Shown piece by piece: positions 55,889 to 64,000 of a stretch of 64,000 nucleotides of DNA. A program made the position numbers and the translations under genes. Within the stretch, counting starts at the first letter, position 1, and the number at the start of each line of letters is the position of its first letter. The notes beneath the pieces were generated by a model. That model saw nothing but the letters and a program-made list of their open reading frames with translations. It was not told the origin of the DNA and made no database searches. This stretch comes from Rikenellaceae bacterium (GTDB taxonomy: Bacteria > Bacteroidota > Bacteroidia > Bacteroidales > Rikenellaceae). The stretch lies in NCBI GenBank assembly GCA_015059965.1, contig SUZM01000006.1, positions 1-64,000 on the forward strand. Direction: 5' to 3'.

Positions 55889-57736
55889 CTATCGTTTTTT
55901 GATGATCGACTCCAGGTGGGAGATCAGCTCCACACCCTCTTTATATACATCGCTCATGCGAGCGGAGGCCATGGGGGCATATTGGGCCTCTTCGCAGCGG
56001 GTGATAATCGAGCAGAAGGATTGCGCCTCGTCGGCGTTCACCCCGCGTTTGAGGAGCTCTTCGCGCACGTTCTCCTTGGTGAGGTTGGCTACCGGGATGT
56101 TGAACTTGTCGCTCATGTACCCCCACAGGGCGCGCGACATCTCCTCGTAGAAGGCGTAGCGGTTCTCCTCCTGCATGGCTCGCTTGGCGGCGCGGAAGCG
56201 CTGCACAGCCACCTTGCTGGCACGTTTGCCGCGAACCAGCACCGCATTACGGCTGTCGCGAATCTGCTTGCGCAGCAGCAGGAAGAGCGCCACGAAGGCT
56301 ACCAGGATCAGGATCACCCACAGGAAGTAGGATCCGCTGAAGAGCAGCGGTTGCCCTTGAGGCTTGAGGTGGGGATTGCCCGACTTGATGAAGCGGATAT
56401 CCTCGCCCAGCAGTCGCACCTCCTCCTTGGTGAGTCCCTTGACAATGCGGGCCTCGCTGCTGCCGCCCCGCTCATCGGGGGTGATGTTGAGCATCAGAGG
56501 TTGGGTTGCCAGGGTTACATACTGCCCCTTTTTGGGGTCGAAGTAGGTGAACTCCACAGGGGGGATCTCATACTCGCCCTCGGCGCGTGCGATGAAGGGG
56601 TACTCGAATTGGCGATAACCCGTGGCACCTCCGGCCGAGCTCTTGATCTGCTCGGTGGTCTTCACGTCATACTGCTCGAAGGAGGCGGGAAGCGAGAGCT
56701 TGGGGGCCTGCAGGAAGCGCAGGTTGCCCGAGCCCGAGAGGCGCAGCGTATAGGTGGCTGCCGAGTTGGCGGCCAGCTGCGTCGAGGGGGGCGTATCGTT
56801 CAGGGTGAAGTGGCCTACGGCACCCGTAAAGCTTGCGGGGGCACCTGCCGGCAACTCCTTGACCTGAAGGGTTACCTTCGGCGAGCGCACCTTGCGGTTT
56901 ACGTTGTAGATGTCGGGCATGTTGCCGAAGAAGGGGTCGCGGCTGCGGTTGTTCTGCACCACGACCTGCGCTACGGCCTCCACCTCGGCGGGCTCGATGG
57001 TCAGCGCTCCGGCCTGCTGCGGGTAGAGCAGGTATTCGCGCAGCACGACACTCTCATAAATCTTGCCGCCGATCGTCTCGCGCTGCTGGGGGTAGTTTTC
57101 GGCATTGAGCTCCTGGGTCCAGAAGCCGTTGAAGGCGGGGAATTTCGCATCGTTGAGCCCGACGAGGGTGATGCGGCGGTAGAGCTTGATGGCCGCCAAT
57201 ACGGGCTCGCCCTTGTATACCGACGAGCGCGACAGGGTTACGCGCAGCAGAATATCGTCGTCGGCCACCTGACCGCGAGGGGTCGAGGCCTCCTCCCGGG
57301 GCCTCTCGGTGCCGGAAGCGGCTCCGGGCTGCTCCTCTTCGCGGATCACCTCCACCTTCACGGGTGAGGTGCGATAGGGGGTGTCGTCCACCAGCACCTC
57401 CGCCACACCGATTGTGAAGGTGCCCGTTTGGGTGGGCATCAGCACATAAGTATAGGTGTACTCATGGGTCTGGGTTACCGAGCCGTTGATGTACTGCACG
57501 CTCGACCCGCGGTAGACCGAGGGGCCGGCAATCACATCAAAGCCCTCGAACGAGGGGGCCTCGAAGGTGTCGTCGTCGGGCTTGGCGTTGAGTTTGAACT
57601 CCACACGGAAAGCCTCACCGGCGGCCACCAGCATGGGGGCATTGGCCGTAAAGCTGACCTTTTCGGCCGCTAAGGCGAGGGTCGTCCACAGCACCATTCC
57701 CAGAATCAGGACCAGATGTCTAAAAAATGCCTTCAT
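55889..57736 (-). CDS. batD: BatD family protein
   Basis: A 615-residue envelope protein with signal peptide (MKAFFRHLVLILGMVLWTTLALA), several Ig-like beta domains (residues about 25-420; LVAAGEAFRVEFKLNAKPDD, PSVYRGSSVQYINGSVTQTHEYTYTYV) and one membrane helix (about 455-475, YFLWVILILVAFVALFLL) followed by a cytoplasmic helical domain. BatD is linked to aerotolerance and envelope integrity in Bacteroides. Usually batA/B/C and moxR lie ahead of it; here fumarase does, so this batDE pair is detached from the rest. Confidence 0.92.
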   Translation of the reverse strand: MKAFFRHLVLILGMVLWTTLALAAEKVSFTANAPMLVAAGEAFRVEFKLNAKPDDDTFEAPSFEGFDVIAGPSVYRGSSVQYINGSVTQTHEYTYTYVLMPTQTGTFTIGVAEVLVDDTPYRTSPVKVEVIREEEQPGAASGTERPREEASTPRGQVADDDILLRVTLSRSSVYKGEPVLAAIKLYRRITLVGLNDAKFPAFNGFWTQELNAENYPQQRETIGGKIYESVVLREYLLYPQQAGALTIEPAEVEAVAQVVVQNNRSRDPFFGNMPDIYNVNRKVRSPKVTLQVKELPAGAPASFTGAVGHFTLNDTPPSTQLAANSAATYTLRLSGSGNLRFLQAPKLSLPASFEQYDVKTTEQIKSSAGGATGYRQFEYPFIARAEGEYEIPPVEFTYFDPKKGQYVTLATQPLMLNITPDERGGSSEARIVKGLTKEEVRLLGEDIRFIKSGNPHLKPQGQPLLFSGSYFLWVILILVAFVALFLLLRKQIRDSRNAVLVRGKRASKVAVQRFRAAKRAMQEENRYAFYEEMSRALWGYMSDKFNIPVANLTKENVREELLKRGVNADEAQSFCSIITRCEEAQYAPMASARMSDVYKEGVELISHLESIIKKR

Positions 57737-57812
57737 GAAAACTTAAGTCTCTAATATGCACTTTACGCAACGAAAAAACGGTTGTTTTTCGTATGTGTCA
57801 TAAACAAAGAAT

Positions 57813-57850
57813 CTTTGGGGATTGTCCTTAACAGCGGACAATCCCCAAAG
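57813..57850 (-). terminator. Terminator of fumarase gene
   Basis: CTTTGGGGATTGTCC pairs perfectly (15 bp) with GGACAATCCCCAAAG around an 8-base loop. Downstream on the minus strand is ATTCTTTGTTTATG. Confidence 0.75.
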
Positions 57851-57865
57851 TTTCGGCTTCACCGA

Positions 57866-59479
57866 TTAGTGCTTGAAGTCGGCGAAGAAGTCGTTGCCCT
57901 TGTCATCCACGATGATAAAGGCGGGGAAGTTTTCTACATAAATCTTGCGGACAGCCTCCATGCCGAGCTCGGGGAAGTCCACCACCTCGACCGACTTGAT
58001 CGAGTTCTTGGCCAGAATGGCGGCGGGACCACCAATCGAACCGAGGTAGAAGCCGCCGTTGGCCTGGCAGGCGTCGGTCACCTCCTGCGAGCGGTTGCCC
58101 TTGGCTACCATCACCATCGAACCGCCATGCTTCTGGAAGAGGTCTACATAGGGATCCATACGGCCGGCCGTCGTGGGGCCGAACGAACCCGAAGCCATGC
58201 CCTGCGGGGTCTTGGCCGGTCCGGCGTAGTATACCGGGTGCTTCTTGAAGTACTCGGGCATCGGCTTACCCTCGTCGAGCATCTGCTTGATGCGGGCGTG
58301 GGCGATGTCGCGGGCCACGATCAGCGTACCCTTCAGGTTCAGACGGGTCTTGATGGGGTACTTCGACAAAATCTCTCGTACCTTGTCCATGCCCTCATCG
58401 AGGTCGATCTCCACGGCGGGGCTCATGGCGGGAGCCTCGGCGGGCAGGAAGCGGGCGGGGTTCTTCTCCAGCTGCTCGAGGAAGATACCCTCGGGGGTGA
58501 TCTTGGCCTTGATGTTGCGGTCGGCCGAGCAGCTTACGCCGATGGCCACGGGGCACGAAGCGGCGTGGCGCGGAGCGCGAATCACGCGCACGTCGTGTAC
58601 CAGATACTTGCCACCGAACTGGGCACCTACGCCGCTCTGCTGGCAGATCTTGAGCACCTTCTCCTCCCACTCCAGGTCGCGGAAGCAACGGCCCCCCTCA
58701 TTACCCGAGGTGGGGAGCTCGTCCAGATAGCCTGCCGAGGCCTTCTTTACGGTTGCGAGGCACATCTCGGCCGAGGTGCCGCCGATGCAGATTGCGAGGT
58801 GATAGGGCGGACAGGCCGAGGTACCGAGGTCCTTGATGTGCTCGGTGATGAACTTCGTGAGCGAAGCCTCGTTCAAGAGGGCCTTGGTCTGCTGATAGAG
58901 GAAGGTCTTGTTGGCCGAACCACCACCCTTGGTGATGAAGAGGAACTCATACTCCATACCGGGCTTTCCGGCGTAGAGGTCGATCTGTGCGGGCAGGTTG
59001 GTGGCCGAGTTCTTCTCGTCGGTCATCGTGAAGGGGACCACCTGCGAATAGCGCAGGTTGCGCTCCTGATAGGTCTCATAGACACCGCGCGAGATGTGCT
59101 CGGCATCATCGGCGCCGGTCCACACATCCTCGCCCTTGTGGCCGATGCAGATGGCCGTACCCGTATCCTGGCAGGTGGGCAGCTCGCCTTCGGCGGCCAC
59201 ACACTGGTTCAGGAGCATGGTGTAGGCTACAAACTTGTCGTTGTCCGTAGCCTCGGGATCCTCCAGGATGTTGCGGAGCTTCTGCAGGTGTGAAGCTCTG
59301 AGGTAGAACGAAACGTCGCTGTAGGCGGCCTTCGACAGCACCTCCAGACCCTTGGGGTCTACCTTGAGAATCTTGCGGCCGTCACACTCGACAACCTTCA
59401 CATAATCCTTCGTCAAAAGACGATACTCGGTCTTGTCCTCCACGATGGGGTAGGGCTCCTGATAGATAAAATCTGCCAT
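57866..59479 (-). CDS. Fumarate hydratase, class I (Fe-S)
   Basis: Interconverts fumarate and malate, using a [4Fe-4S] cluster. The 537-residue protein joins the alpha and beta parts of the class I enzyme. It has [17 protein letters not shown] (first cluster Cys), [20 protein letters not shown], the [19 protein letters not shown] block, and the C-terminal [24 protein letters not shown]. Length is typical for single-chain forms. Its promoter is strong. In anaerobic Bacteroidales it serves the reductive branch to succinate. Confidence 0.95.
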   Translation of the reverse strand: MADFIYQEPYPIVEDKTEYRLLTKDYVKVVECDGRKILKVDPKGLEVLSKAAYSDVSFYLRASHLQKLRNILEDPEATDNDKFVAYTMLLNQCVAAEGELPTCQDTGTAICIGHKGEDVWTGADDAEHISRGVYETYQERNLRYSQVVPFTMTDEKNSATNLPAQIDLYAGKPGMEYEFLFITKGGGSANKTFLYQQTKALLNEASLTKFITEHIKDLGTSACPPYHLAICIGGTSAEMCLATVKKASAGYLDELPTSGNEGGRCFRDLEWEEKVLKICQQSGVGAQFGGKYLVHDVRVIRAPRHAASCPVAIGVSCSADRNIKAKITPEGIFLEQLEKNPARFLPAEAPAMSPAVEIDLDEGMDKVREILSKYPIKTRLNLKGTLIVARDIAHARIKQMLDEGKPMPEYFKKHPVYYAGPAKTPQGMASGSFGPTTAGRMDPYVDLFQKHGGSMVMVAKGNRSQEVTDACQANGGFYLGSIGGPAAILAKNSIKSVEVVDFPELGMEAVRKIYVENFPAFIIVDDKGNDFFADFKH

Positions 59480-59554
59480 GGTTTTCTCTTATTTTGTTTT
59501 GTATTCTTGTTTGCAGCAAAATCGATGGTGCGCATATTTTGCGCCACATCTTCG

Positions 59555-59586
59555 CAAAGGTACAAAAAGAATCAGGAATTGACAAA
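59555..59586 (-). promoter_or_regulatory. Promoter of fumarase gene
   Basis: Minus-strand TTTG (59583-59586), 20-base spacer, TACCTTTG (59555-59562). Confidence 0.7.
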
Positions 59587-59655
59587 ATGATTTGCTTAAA
59601 TGTTGAGGAATCGGTAATTTTTTTGTGAAAGATAGGAGTTTTTCAAAATATTTAG

Positions 59656-59663
59656 TAACTTTG
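59656..59663 (+). promoter_or_regulatory. -7 box of fba
   Basis: TAACTTTG, 79 bases before ATG 59743. The -33 element is unclear. Confidence 0.5.
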
Positions 59664-59742
59664 CGCAGTTTTTGAATCCTTGCGGATTGGGAAGACAAAC
59701 CAAGAGATTATTTTCAAGTTAAACCAAATAAATAGAATCGTT

Positions 59743-60741
59743 ATGATTTCGTACAAGGAACTGGGCCTCGTGAACACCCGTGAGATGTTCAAGAAGGCCG
59801 TTGACGGCGGCTATGCCATTCCCGCCTTCAACTTCAACAACATGGAGCAGCTTCAGGCCATCATTATGGCCTCGGCAGAGACCAAGTCGCCCGTGATCCT
59901 CCAGGTGTCGAAGGGTGCTCGTCAGTATGCCAACCAGACCCTGCTGCGCTACATGGCCGAGGGTGCCGTGGAGTATGCCAAGGAGCTGGGTTGGGAGAAT
60001 CCCCAGATCGTGCTGCACCTCGACCACGGCGACAGCTTCGAGACCTGCAAGAGCTGCATCGACATGGGCTTCTCGTCGGTGATGATCGACGGTTCGCACC
60101 TCCCCTATGAGGAGAACGTGGCCCTGACGAAGAAGGTTGTGGAGTATGCCCACCAGTTCGACGTAACCGTTGAGGGTGAGCTCGGCGTGCTGGCCGGTGT
60201 GGAGGATGAGGTTTGCGCCGAGGAGAGCCACTACACCAAGCCCGAGGAGGTTGTAGACTTCGTAACCAAGACCGGTTGCGACTCGCTGGCCATCTCGATC
60301 GGTACCTCGCACGGTGCCTATAAGTTCACCCCCGAGCAGTGCACGCTCGATCCCCAGACCGGTCGTCTGGTTCCCCCTCCCTTGGCATTCGACGTACTGG
60401 CCGCCATCGAGGAGCAGCTGCCCGGCTTCCCCATCGTACTGCACGGTTCGTCGTCGGTACCCCAGGACGAGGTAGATACCATCAACAAGTACGGTGGTGC
60501 CCTGAAGGCCGCCGTGGGTATCCCCGAGGAGCAGCTCCGAAAGGCTGCCAAGAGCGCGGTTTGCAAGATCAACATCGACTCCGACTCGCGTCTGGCCATG
60601 ACCGCCGCCGTGCGTGAGGTCTTCGCCACCAAGCCCGCCGAGTTCGACCCCCGCAAGTATCTGGGTCCCGCCCGCGACAACATGAAGAAGCTCTATATCC
60701 ACAAGATTATCAACGTGTTGGGTTCGGATAACAAAGCTTAA
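59743..60741 (+). CDS. fba: Fructose-bisphosphate aldolase, class II
   Basis: Cleaves fructose 1,6-bisphosphate to DHAP and glyceraldehyde 3-phosphate, zinc-dependent. The start MISYKELGLVNTREMF is taken at 59743, because the longer ORF adds a non-homologous N terminus. The 332-residue protein has AIPAFNFNNMEQLQAI, the zinc-binding HLDHGDSFETC, GFSSVMIDGSH, VEGELGVLAG, SIGTSHGAYKF (second zinc His) and LHGSSSVP, INIDSDSRLAM. Strong codon use and a strong terminator suggest high expression. Confidence 0.97.
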   Translation: MISYKELGLVNTREMFKKAVDGGYAIPAFNFNNMEQLQAIIMASAETKSPVILQVSKGARQYANQTLLRYMAEGAVEYAKELGWENPQIVLHLDHGDSFETCKSCIDMGFSSVMIDGSHLPYEENVALTKKVVEYAHQFDVTVEGELGVLAGVEDEVCAEESHYTKPEEVVDFVTKTGCDSLAISIGTSHGAYKFTPEQCTLDPQTGRLVPPPLAFDVLAAIEEQLPGFPIVLHGSSSVPQDEVDTINKYGGALKAAVGIPEEQLRKAAKSAVCKINIDSDSRLAMTAAVREVFATKPAEFDPRKYLGPARDNMKKLYIHKIINVLGSDNKA

Positions 60742-60866
60742 TTTGTCGTGATAAGGCCGCACCTGCGGCACATCCCAAACAAAGCCCGAATGGAATGTAC
60801 ATCGAGTACTATCCATCCGGGCTTTTTATTGCGATGCCCCGCATCTGCGACCTTCTGACGACAAAT
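60741..60866. repeat. 126-bp palindrome after fba, GTAC-N5-GTAC apex
   Basis: Ends ATTTGTCG and CGACAAAT. Middle arms (AAGGCCGCACCTGCGG and CCGCATCTGCGACCTT) and inner arms AAAGCCCGAATGGA/TCCATCCGGGCTTT, with the T tract TTTTTA after the inner hairpin, so it also serves as the fba terminator. Confidence 0.85.
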
Positions 60867-60886
60867 TTAATCGCTGACCATCCCTT

Positions 60887-60935
60887 GTGAGCCCCGAATG
60901 GAACATACGCCAAGTATGCCCCATCCGGGGCTCAC
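60887..60935. repeat. Palindrome with CATACGCCAAGTATG apex
   Basis: GTGAGCCCCGAATGG and CCATCCGGGGCTCAC (one mismatch) around ACATACGCCAAGTATGCC. Same family as the flanking copies. Confidence 0.85.
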
Positions 60936-60974
60936 TGCACGATAGTTGCAACTACCCCCTTCTGACACGAAATG

Positions 60975-61098
60975 ATTTTTGTGAAAGACCGCATCTGCGG
61001 CACATCCCAAACAAAGCCCGAATGGAATGTACATCAAGTACTATCCATCCGGGCTTTTTATTGCGATGCCCCGCATCTGCGACCTTCTGACGACAAAT
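60975..61098. repeat. Second copy of the fba palindrome
   Basis: Nearly identical to 60741-60866 (one difference within the inner hairpin, and ATTTTTGTG instead of ATTTGTCGTG at the left end). Ends CGACAAAT. Confidence 0.85.
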
Positions 61099-61306
61099 CA
61101 GAGCTGCAATAATCTGTAATTTTTTGCTGGGGGAATTGGACTGTCTGGGGGAACTGGGGAGGCTGAGGAAACTGGAAAGGCTGGGGAAACTGGACAGACT
61201 GTGGAATTTTTACGCTGTCAAGCAAATAATTGCTCATTGCTCATTGCTCATTTGCCGTCAGCTAAAATAATTGCTCATTACTCATTGCTCATTACTAATT
61301 ATTTTG
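61099..61306. repeat. Two short tandem-repeat tracts upstream of dnaX
   Basis: 61127-61205: about four degenerate copies of a 17-18 base unit with consensus CTGGGGGAACTGGANAG. 61224-61296: copies of a heptamer family (TGCTCAT, TACTCAT), five or more, in two blocks separated by TTGCCGTCAGCTAAAATAA. No gene. The second tract ends at the dnaX promoter. Confidence 0.75.
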
Positions 61307-61314
61307 TACCTTTG
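61285..61314 (+). promoter_or_regulatory. Promoter of dnaX
   Basis: TTG (61285-61287), 19-base spacer, TACCTTTG (61307-61314), with the ATG only 7 bases later. The mRNA would have almost no leader. The -33 box lies in the heptamer repeat. Confidence 0.65.
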
Positions 61315-61321
61315 TGGGGTT

Positions 61322-63106
61322 ATGGAGAATTTTGTAGTCAGTGCCCGCAAATATCGTCCGGCGACCTTTGAGTCGGTGGTGGGGCAGAAGCATATTACGG
61401 CGACCCTAAGAAATGCCATCGAAAGGGGTCAGTTGGCGCATGCCTACCTCTTCTGCGGTCCGCGAGGCGTGGGCAAGACCACCTGCGCCCGTATCTTTGC
61501 CAAGGCAATCAACTGTCTGAATCCCAATGGTTCGGAGGCCTGCAACCAGTGTGAGTCGTGTCGCAGCTTCAACGAGAACCGCTCGCTCAACATACACGAG
61601 CTGGATGCCGCCTCGAACAACTCGGTGGACGACATTCGCGCCCTGATCGAGCAGGTGCGCATCATTCCGCAGGTGGGGCGCTACTCGCTCTTCATCATCG
61701 ACGAGGTGCACATGCTCTCGCAGGCGGCCTTCAACGCCTTTCTGAAGACGCTGGAGGAGCCTCCGCAGCATGCCATCTTCATCTTGGCCACCACCGAGAA
61801 GCACAAGATTATCCCGACGATTCTCTCGCGTTGTCAGATCTACGATTTCAACCGCATCCGTGTGGAGGATGGCGTGGAGTATCTGCGTTACATTGCCGCG
61901 AAGGAGGGGGTTGCGGCCGACGACGAGTCGCTGAACCTCATAGCCCAAAAGGCTGATGGCGGTATGCGTGATGCCCTTTCGATGTTCGATAAGGCGGTCT
62001 CGTTCTGTGGCCGGGAGCTGAACTATCGGGAGGTGGCCCGCACGCTCAACGTGCTGGACTACGACACCTACTTTGCCGTTACCGAGCAACTCCTCGGGGG
62101 CAACTACATTGAGGCCCTGCTCTCCTTCGACCGCGTGCTGCAGCGCGGATTTGCCGGCCAAACCTTCCTCTCGGGGCTGAATCGTCACCTGCGCGACCTG
62201 CTGGTGGCCAAGAATCCGGCCACGGTCAAATTGATCGAGATGACCGGCACGCTCATGGAGCGTTATGCCAAGCAGGCGGCGGCCTGCGATGTGAGCTTCC
62301 TGTTCGGGGCGATTGATGTGTTGACCGACCTGGACGGAAAGATCCGACAATCGTCGAACCAACGACTGCTTGTCGAGCTGGGACTGATGAAAATTGCCGG
62401 TCTCGGCCAAAAAAAAAATAGCGACACTCCAATCGCGGTAGCTGCCGAGTACCCGCTCCCCGAGTTGAGCCCGGCGGCTCCGGCCCCGCAACCCGCGCAG
62501 CCGCTTTCTCGTCCGGCCCCGCAACCTGCACAGCCGGCCCCGCAACCGGAACCCCGCCCCGTGGTGCAGGCCGAGCCGCCCAAACCGCAGCCGGCCTCGC
62601 CGGCCGAGCCGCAGTCGGCACCCCGCACCGAGACTCCCCGGCCGCGTCAGGCGCGTACCCCTCTGGTGTCGCTCTCGGAGTTGATGGGGGGAGGACGACC
62701 TGCGGAGGAGCCCTCGGCTCATGAGGCTCAGTTGCAGGAGCAGGTGGACGAGCAGTGTGAGCAGAAGCTCCACCAGGCGCGTGCCGCCCTGCTGGAGGCG
62801 ATTCGTGAGATGCGACCCCGCTTTGCCGCGGTCTTTTCGGAGATGCGCTTCAGCGAGAATCGCGTGGCGATTACAGTCCCCACAAGCGAACTTCGGGAGG
62901 AGATTCTGCGTTCGCGAACCGAACTTCTCGGTCGCCTGATGGAGGTGGCCGACGTAAAGTGCCCCTTGGAGCTCGAGATCACGCTCAACGAGCAGATGCG
63001 TCCTTCGCTGCCCATTCGTCTCGAAGACCGCCTGGGTTACCTCAGCGAACGAAGCGCCGATCTTCAAGCACTCAGAGTTGCCCTAAGCCTCGAAGCCGAG
63101 AGTTAG
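61322..63106 (+). CDS. dnaX: DNA polymerase III subunits gamma and tau
   Basis: Start chosen at MENFVVSARKYRPATFESVVGQ, the family's N terminus. The 594-residue protein has Walker A CGPRGVGKTT near 46, four zinc Cys (CLNPNG..ACNQCESC), Walker B IIDEVHML and sensor TTEKHKIIPTILSRCQ, with the collar domain to about residue 360. After this come a Pro/Ala/Gln-rich linker (about 380-440) and a C-terminal domain. At codons 363-366 the gene has C-A10-T (62408-62419), read CAA AAA AAA AAT. In the -1 frame the next codon is TAG, so slippage would yield a 366-residue gamma form. Confidence 0.96.
   Translation: MENFVVSARKYRPATFESVVGQKHITATLRNAIERGQLAHAYLFCGPRGVGKTTCARIFAKAINCLNPNGSEACNQCESCRSFNENRSLNIHELDAASNNSVDDIRALIEQVRIIPQVGRYSLFIIDEVHMLSQAAFNAFLKTLEEPPQHAIFILATTEKHKIIPTILSRCQIYDFNRIRVEDGVEYLRYIAAKEGVAADDESLNLIAQKADGGMRDALSMFDKAVSFCGRELNYREVARTLNVLDYDTYFAVTEQLLGGNYIEALLSFDRVLQRGFAGQTFLSGLNRHLRDLLVAKNPATVKLIEMTGTLMERYAKQAAACDVSFLFGAIDVLTDLDGKIRQSSNQRLLVELGLMKIAGLGQKKNSDTPIAVAAEYPLPELSPAAPAPQPAQPLSRPAPQPAQPAPQPEPRPVVQAEPPKPQPASPAEPQSAPRTETPRPRQARTPLVSLSELMGGGRPAEEPSAHEAQLQEQVDEQCEQKLHQARAALLEAIREMRPRFAAVFSEMRFSENRVAITVPTSELREEILRSRTELLGRLMEVADVKCPLELEITLNEQMRPSLPIRLEDRLGYLSERSADLQALRVALSLEAES
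62408..62421 (+). promoter_or_regulatory. Predicted slippage site in dnaX (A10 then TAG in -1 frame)
   Basis: Ten A residues (62409-62418) are followed by TAG in the -1 frame (62419-62421). Transcript slippage adding one A, or ribosome -1 slippage, ends translation as QKKK-stop right after clamp-loader domain III. Thermus thermophilus dnaX uses a similar A9 run. Confidence 0.65.
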
Positions 63107-63159
63107 AGCCTGCAAACATTTGGAACCGAATAGAATAAAACGAAAAACGGAAAAAAGAT

Positions 63160-64000
63160 ATGGAGATTAAAAACTTTGTTGAAGAGTTGGAGTGGCGCGG
63201 AATGATCCACACGATCATGCCCGGAGCCAAGGAGCAGTTGCAGAAAGAGATGACCACGGCCTACCTGGGTATCGACCCCACGGCCGACTCGTTACACATC
63301 GGCCACCTGGTGGGTGTGATGATCCTCAAGCACTTCCAGTTGTGTGGCCATCGTCCTTTGGCTCTGGTGGGTGGTGCTACGGGAATGATCGGAGACCCGA
63401 GTGGCAAGTCGCAGGAGCGTAACCTGCTCGACGAGGCTACGTTGCGCCACAACCAGGAGGCGATCAAGCGTCAGCTCTCGAAACTTCTGGATTTCGACTC
63501 CGATGCCCCCAATGCCGCCCGTCTGGTCAATAACTACGACTGGATGAAGGAGTTTTCGTTCCTCGATTTCATTCGTGATATCGGCAAACTGATCACGGTG
63601 AACTACATGATGGCCAAGGATTCGGTCAAGAAGCGTTTCAACGGTGAGGGCGACGGTATGTCCTTCACGGAGTTCACCTACCAGCTGGTACAGGGCTACG
63701 ACTTCCTCTATCTCTACCAGAACTACGGCTGCAAGGTGCAGCTCGGCGGTTCGGATCAGTGGGGCAACATCACCACCGGCACGGAGCTTATTCGTCGCAA
63801 GCTCGATGGTGAGGCCTTTGCCATCACCTGTCCGCTGATCACGAAGGCCGATGGTACGAAGTTCGGTAAGACCGAAAGCGGCAACGTCTGGCTCGATCCC
63901 CGCTACACCTCCCCCTATAAGTTCTACCAGTTCTGGCTCAACGTCTCGGACGAGGATGCCAAGCGCTACATCAAGATCTTCACGCTGCTGGGCCGCGAGG
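63160..64000 (+). CDS. tyrS: Tyrosyl-tRNA synthetase (3' end outside window)
   Basis: The ORF is open to the window edge (280 codons seen) and so is missing from the ORF track. The translation has the HIGH motif ([14 protein letters not shown]), the Tyr-binding [30 protein letters not shown] with [13 protein letters not shown], and the KMSKS-type KFGKTESGN. It charges tRNA-Tyr. The start ATG 63160 is 53 bases after the dnaX stop, with GGAAAAAAG before it. Likely co-transcribed with dnaX. Confidence 0.96.
   Translation, partial: MEIKNFVEELEWRGMIHTIMPGAKEQLQKEMTTAYLGIDPTADSLHIGHLVGVMILKHFQLCGHRPLALVGGATGMIGDPSGKSQERNLLDEATLRHNQEAIKRQLSKLLDFDSDAPNAARLVNNYDWMKEFSFLDFIRDIGKLITVNYMMAKDSVKKRFNGEGDGMSFTEFTYQLVQGYDFLYLYQNYGCKVQLGGSDQWGNITTGTELIRRKLDGEAFAITCPLITKADGTKFGKTESGNVWLDPRYTSPYKFYQFWLNVSDEDAKRYIKIFTLLGRE

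Noticed and set aside
60887-61090. 67-codon ORF in the palindrome array after fba
   Set aside because: Translation of repeat DNA; no gene signals.

Overview
The window looks like a chromosomal segment of a Bacteroidetes bacterium. GC is fairly high, about 57-60% by eye in the genes. Promoters repeatedly match the Bacteroidetes sigma-ABfr pattern (TTTG, 19-21 bp, TAnnTTTG). The gene set fits order Bacteroidales, possibly an Alistipes-like Rikenellaceae: V-type ATPase with DUF2764, DUF4290, DUF4301, DUF2723, BatD/BatE, futalosine-pathway MqnC, class I fumarase, S37 peptidase. The genus is inference only.

Layout. 1-1150: 3' end of a 5S rRNA gene, its terminator, and an array of repeats built from inverted copies of the 5S 3' end. 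1534-2610: ECF sigma factor and a membrane partner. 2837-3570: tRNA-Glu, a candidate structured RNA and rpsT. 3600-4390: initiator tRNA-Met on the minus strand, with broken tRNA 3' copies, terminators and palindromes downstream. 4517-8836: minus-strand folA, thyA, lpxH-like, a redox-dead thioredoxin-fold lipoprotein and DUF4290. 9059-10195: a sigma-54-activator-like protein with a degenerate receiver and no HTH. 10356-17844: V-ATPase operon E-DUF2764-A-B-D-I-K. 18231-24817: DUF4301 (minus), then murB, tilS, holA, a PLP-fold-like protein and a small membrane-anchored protein (plus). 24825-34636: minus-strand run of glutaminyl cyclase, metH, metF, M20 amidohydrolase, rnr, mqnC. 34745-43368: S37 peptidase, DUF2723 membrane protein (minus), cysS, nhaC, HAD phosphatase. 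43652-52627: an accessory and stress-type region with GlsB-like, PepSY-like, CCC1-like, spondin-like lipoprotein, a wHTH membrane operon, a low-GC pair whose first gene carries two nonsense codons, manganese catalase, small disordered proteins and a META lipoprotein. 52628-54262: sparse region with tRNA-Lys and a tRNA-fragment array that mirrors the tRNA-fMet locus. 54444-64000: recR, batE, batD, fumarase (minus), then fba, a palindrome array, dnaX and a partial tyrS.

The V-ATPase proteolipid keeps residues of the Enterococcus hirae sodium site and nhaC encodes a Na+/H+ antiporter, so sodium coupling is plausible. folA, thyA, metF and metH cover one-carbon metabolism. holA, dnaX, recR, rnr, tilS, cysS and tyrS are replication, repair and translation genes.

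Most interesting are the intergenic structures. (1) Two tRNA loci (fMet, Lys) each carry two degenerate tRNA 3' halves, each with a terminator. In each locus one of them appears split in the T-loop by a 70-bp insert, and one tRNA-terminator-adjacent 116-124 bp cloverleaf-like palindrome bounded by GTTTTG/CAAAAC is present. The loci share internal motifs. (2) A 5S-derived repeat array. (3) A family of intergenic palindromes with a TAC-N-GTA apex. (4) A run of ten A residues in dnaX with a TAG directly in the -1 frame, which would give a gamma-length protein.
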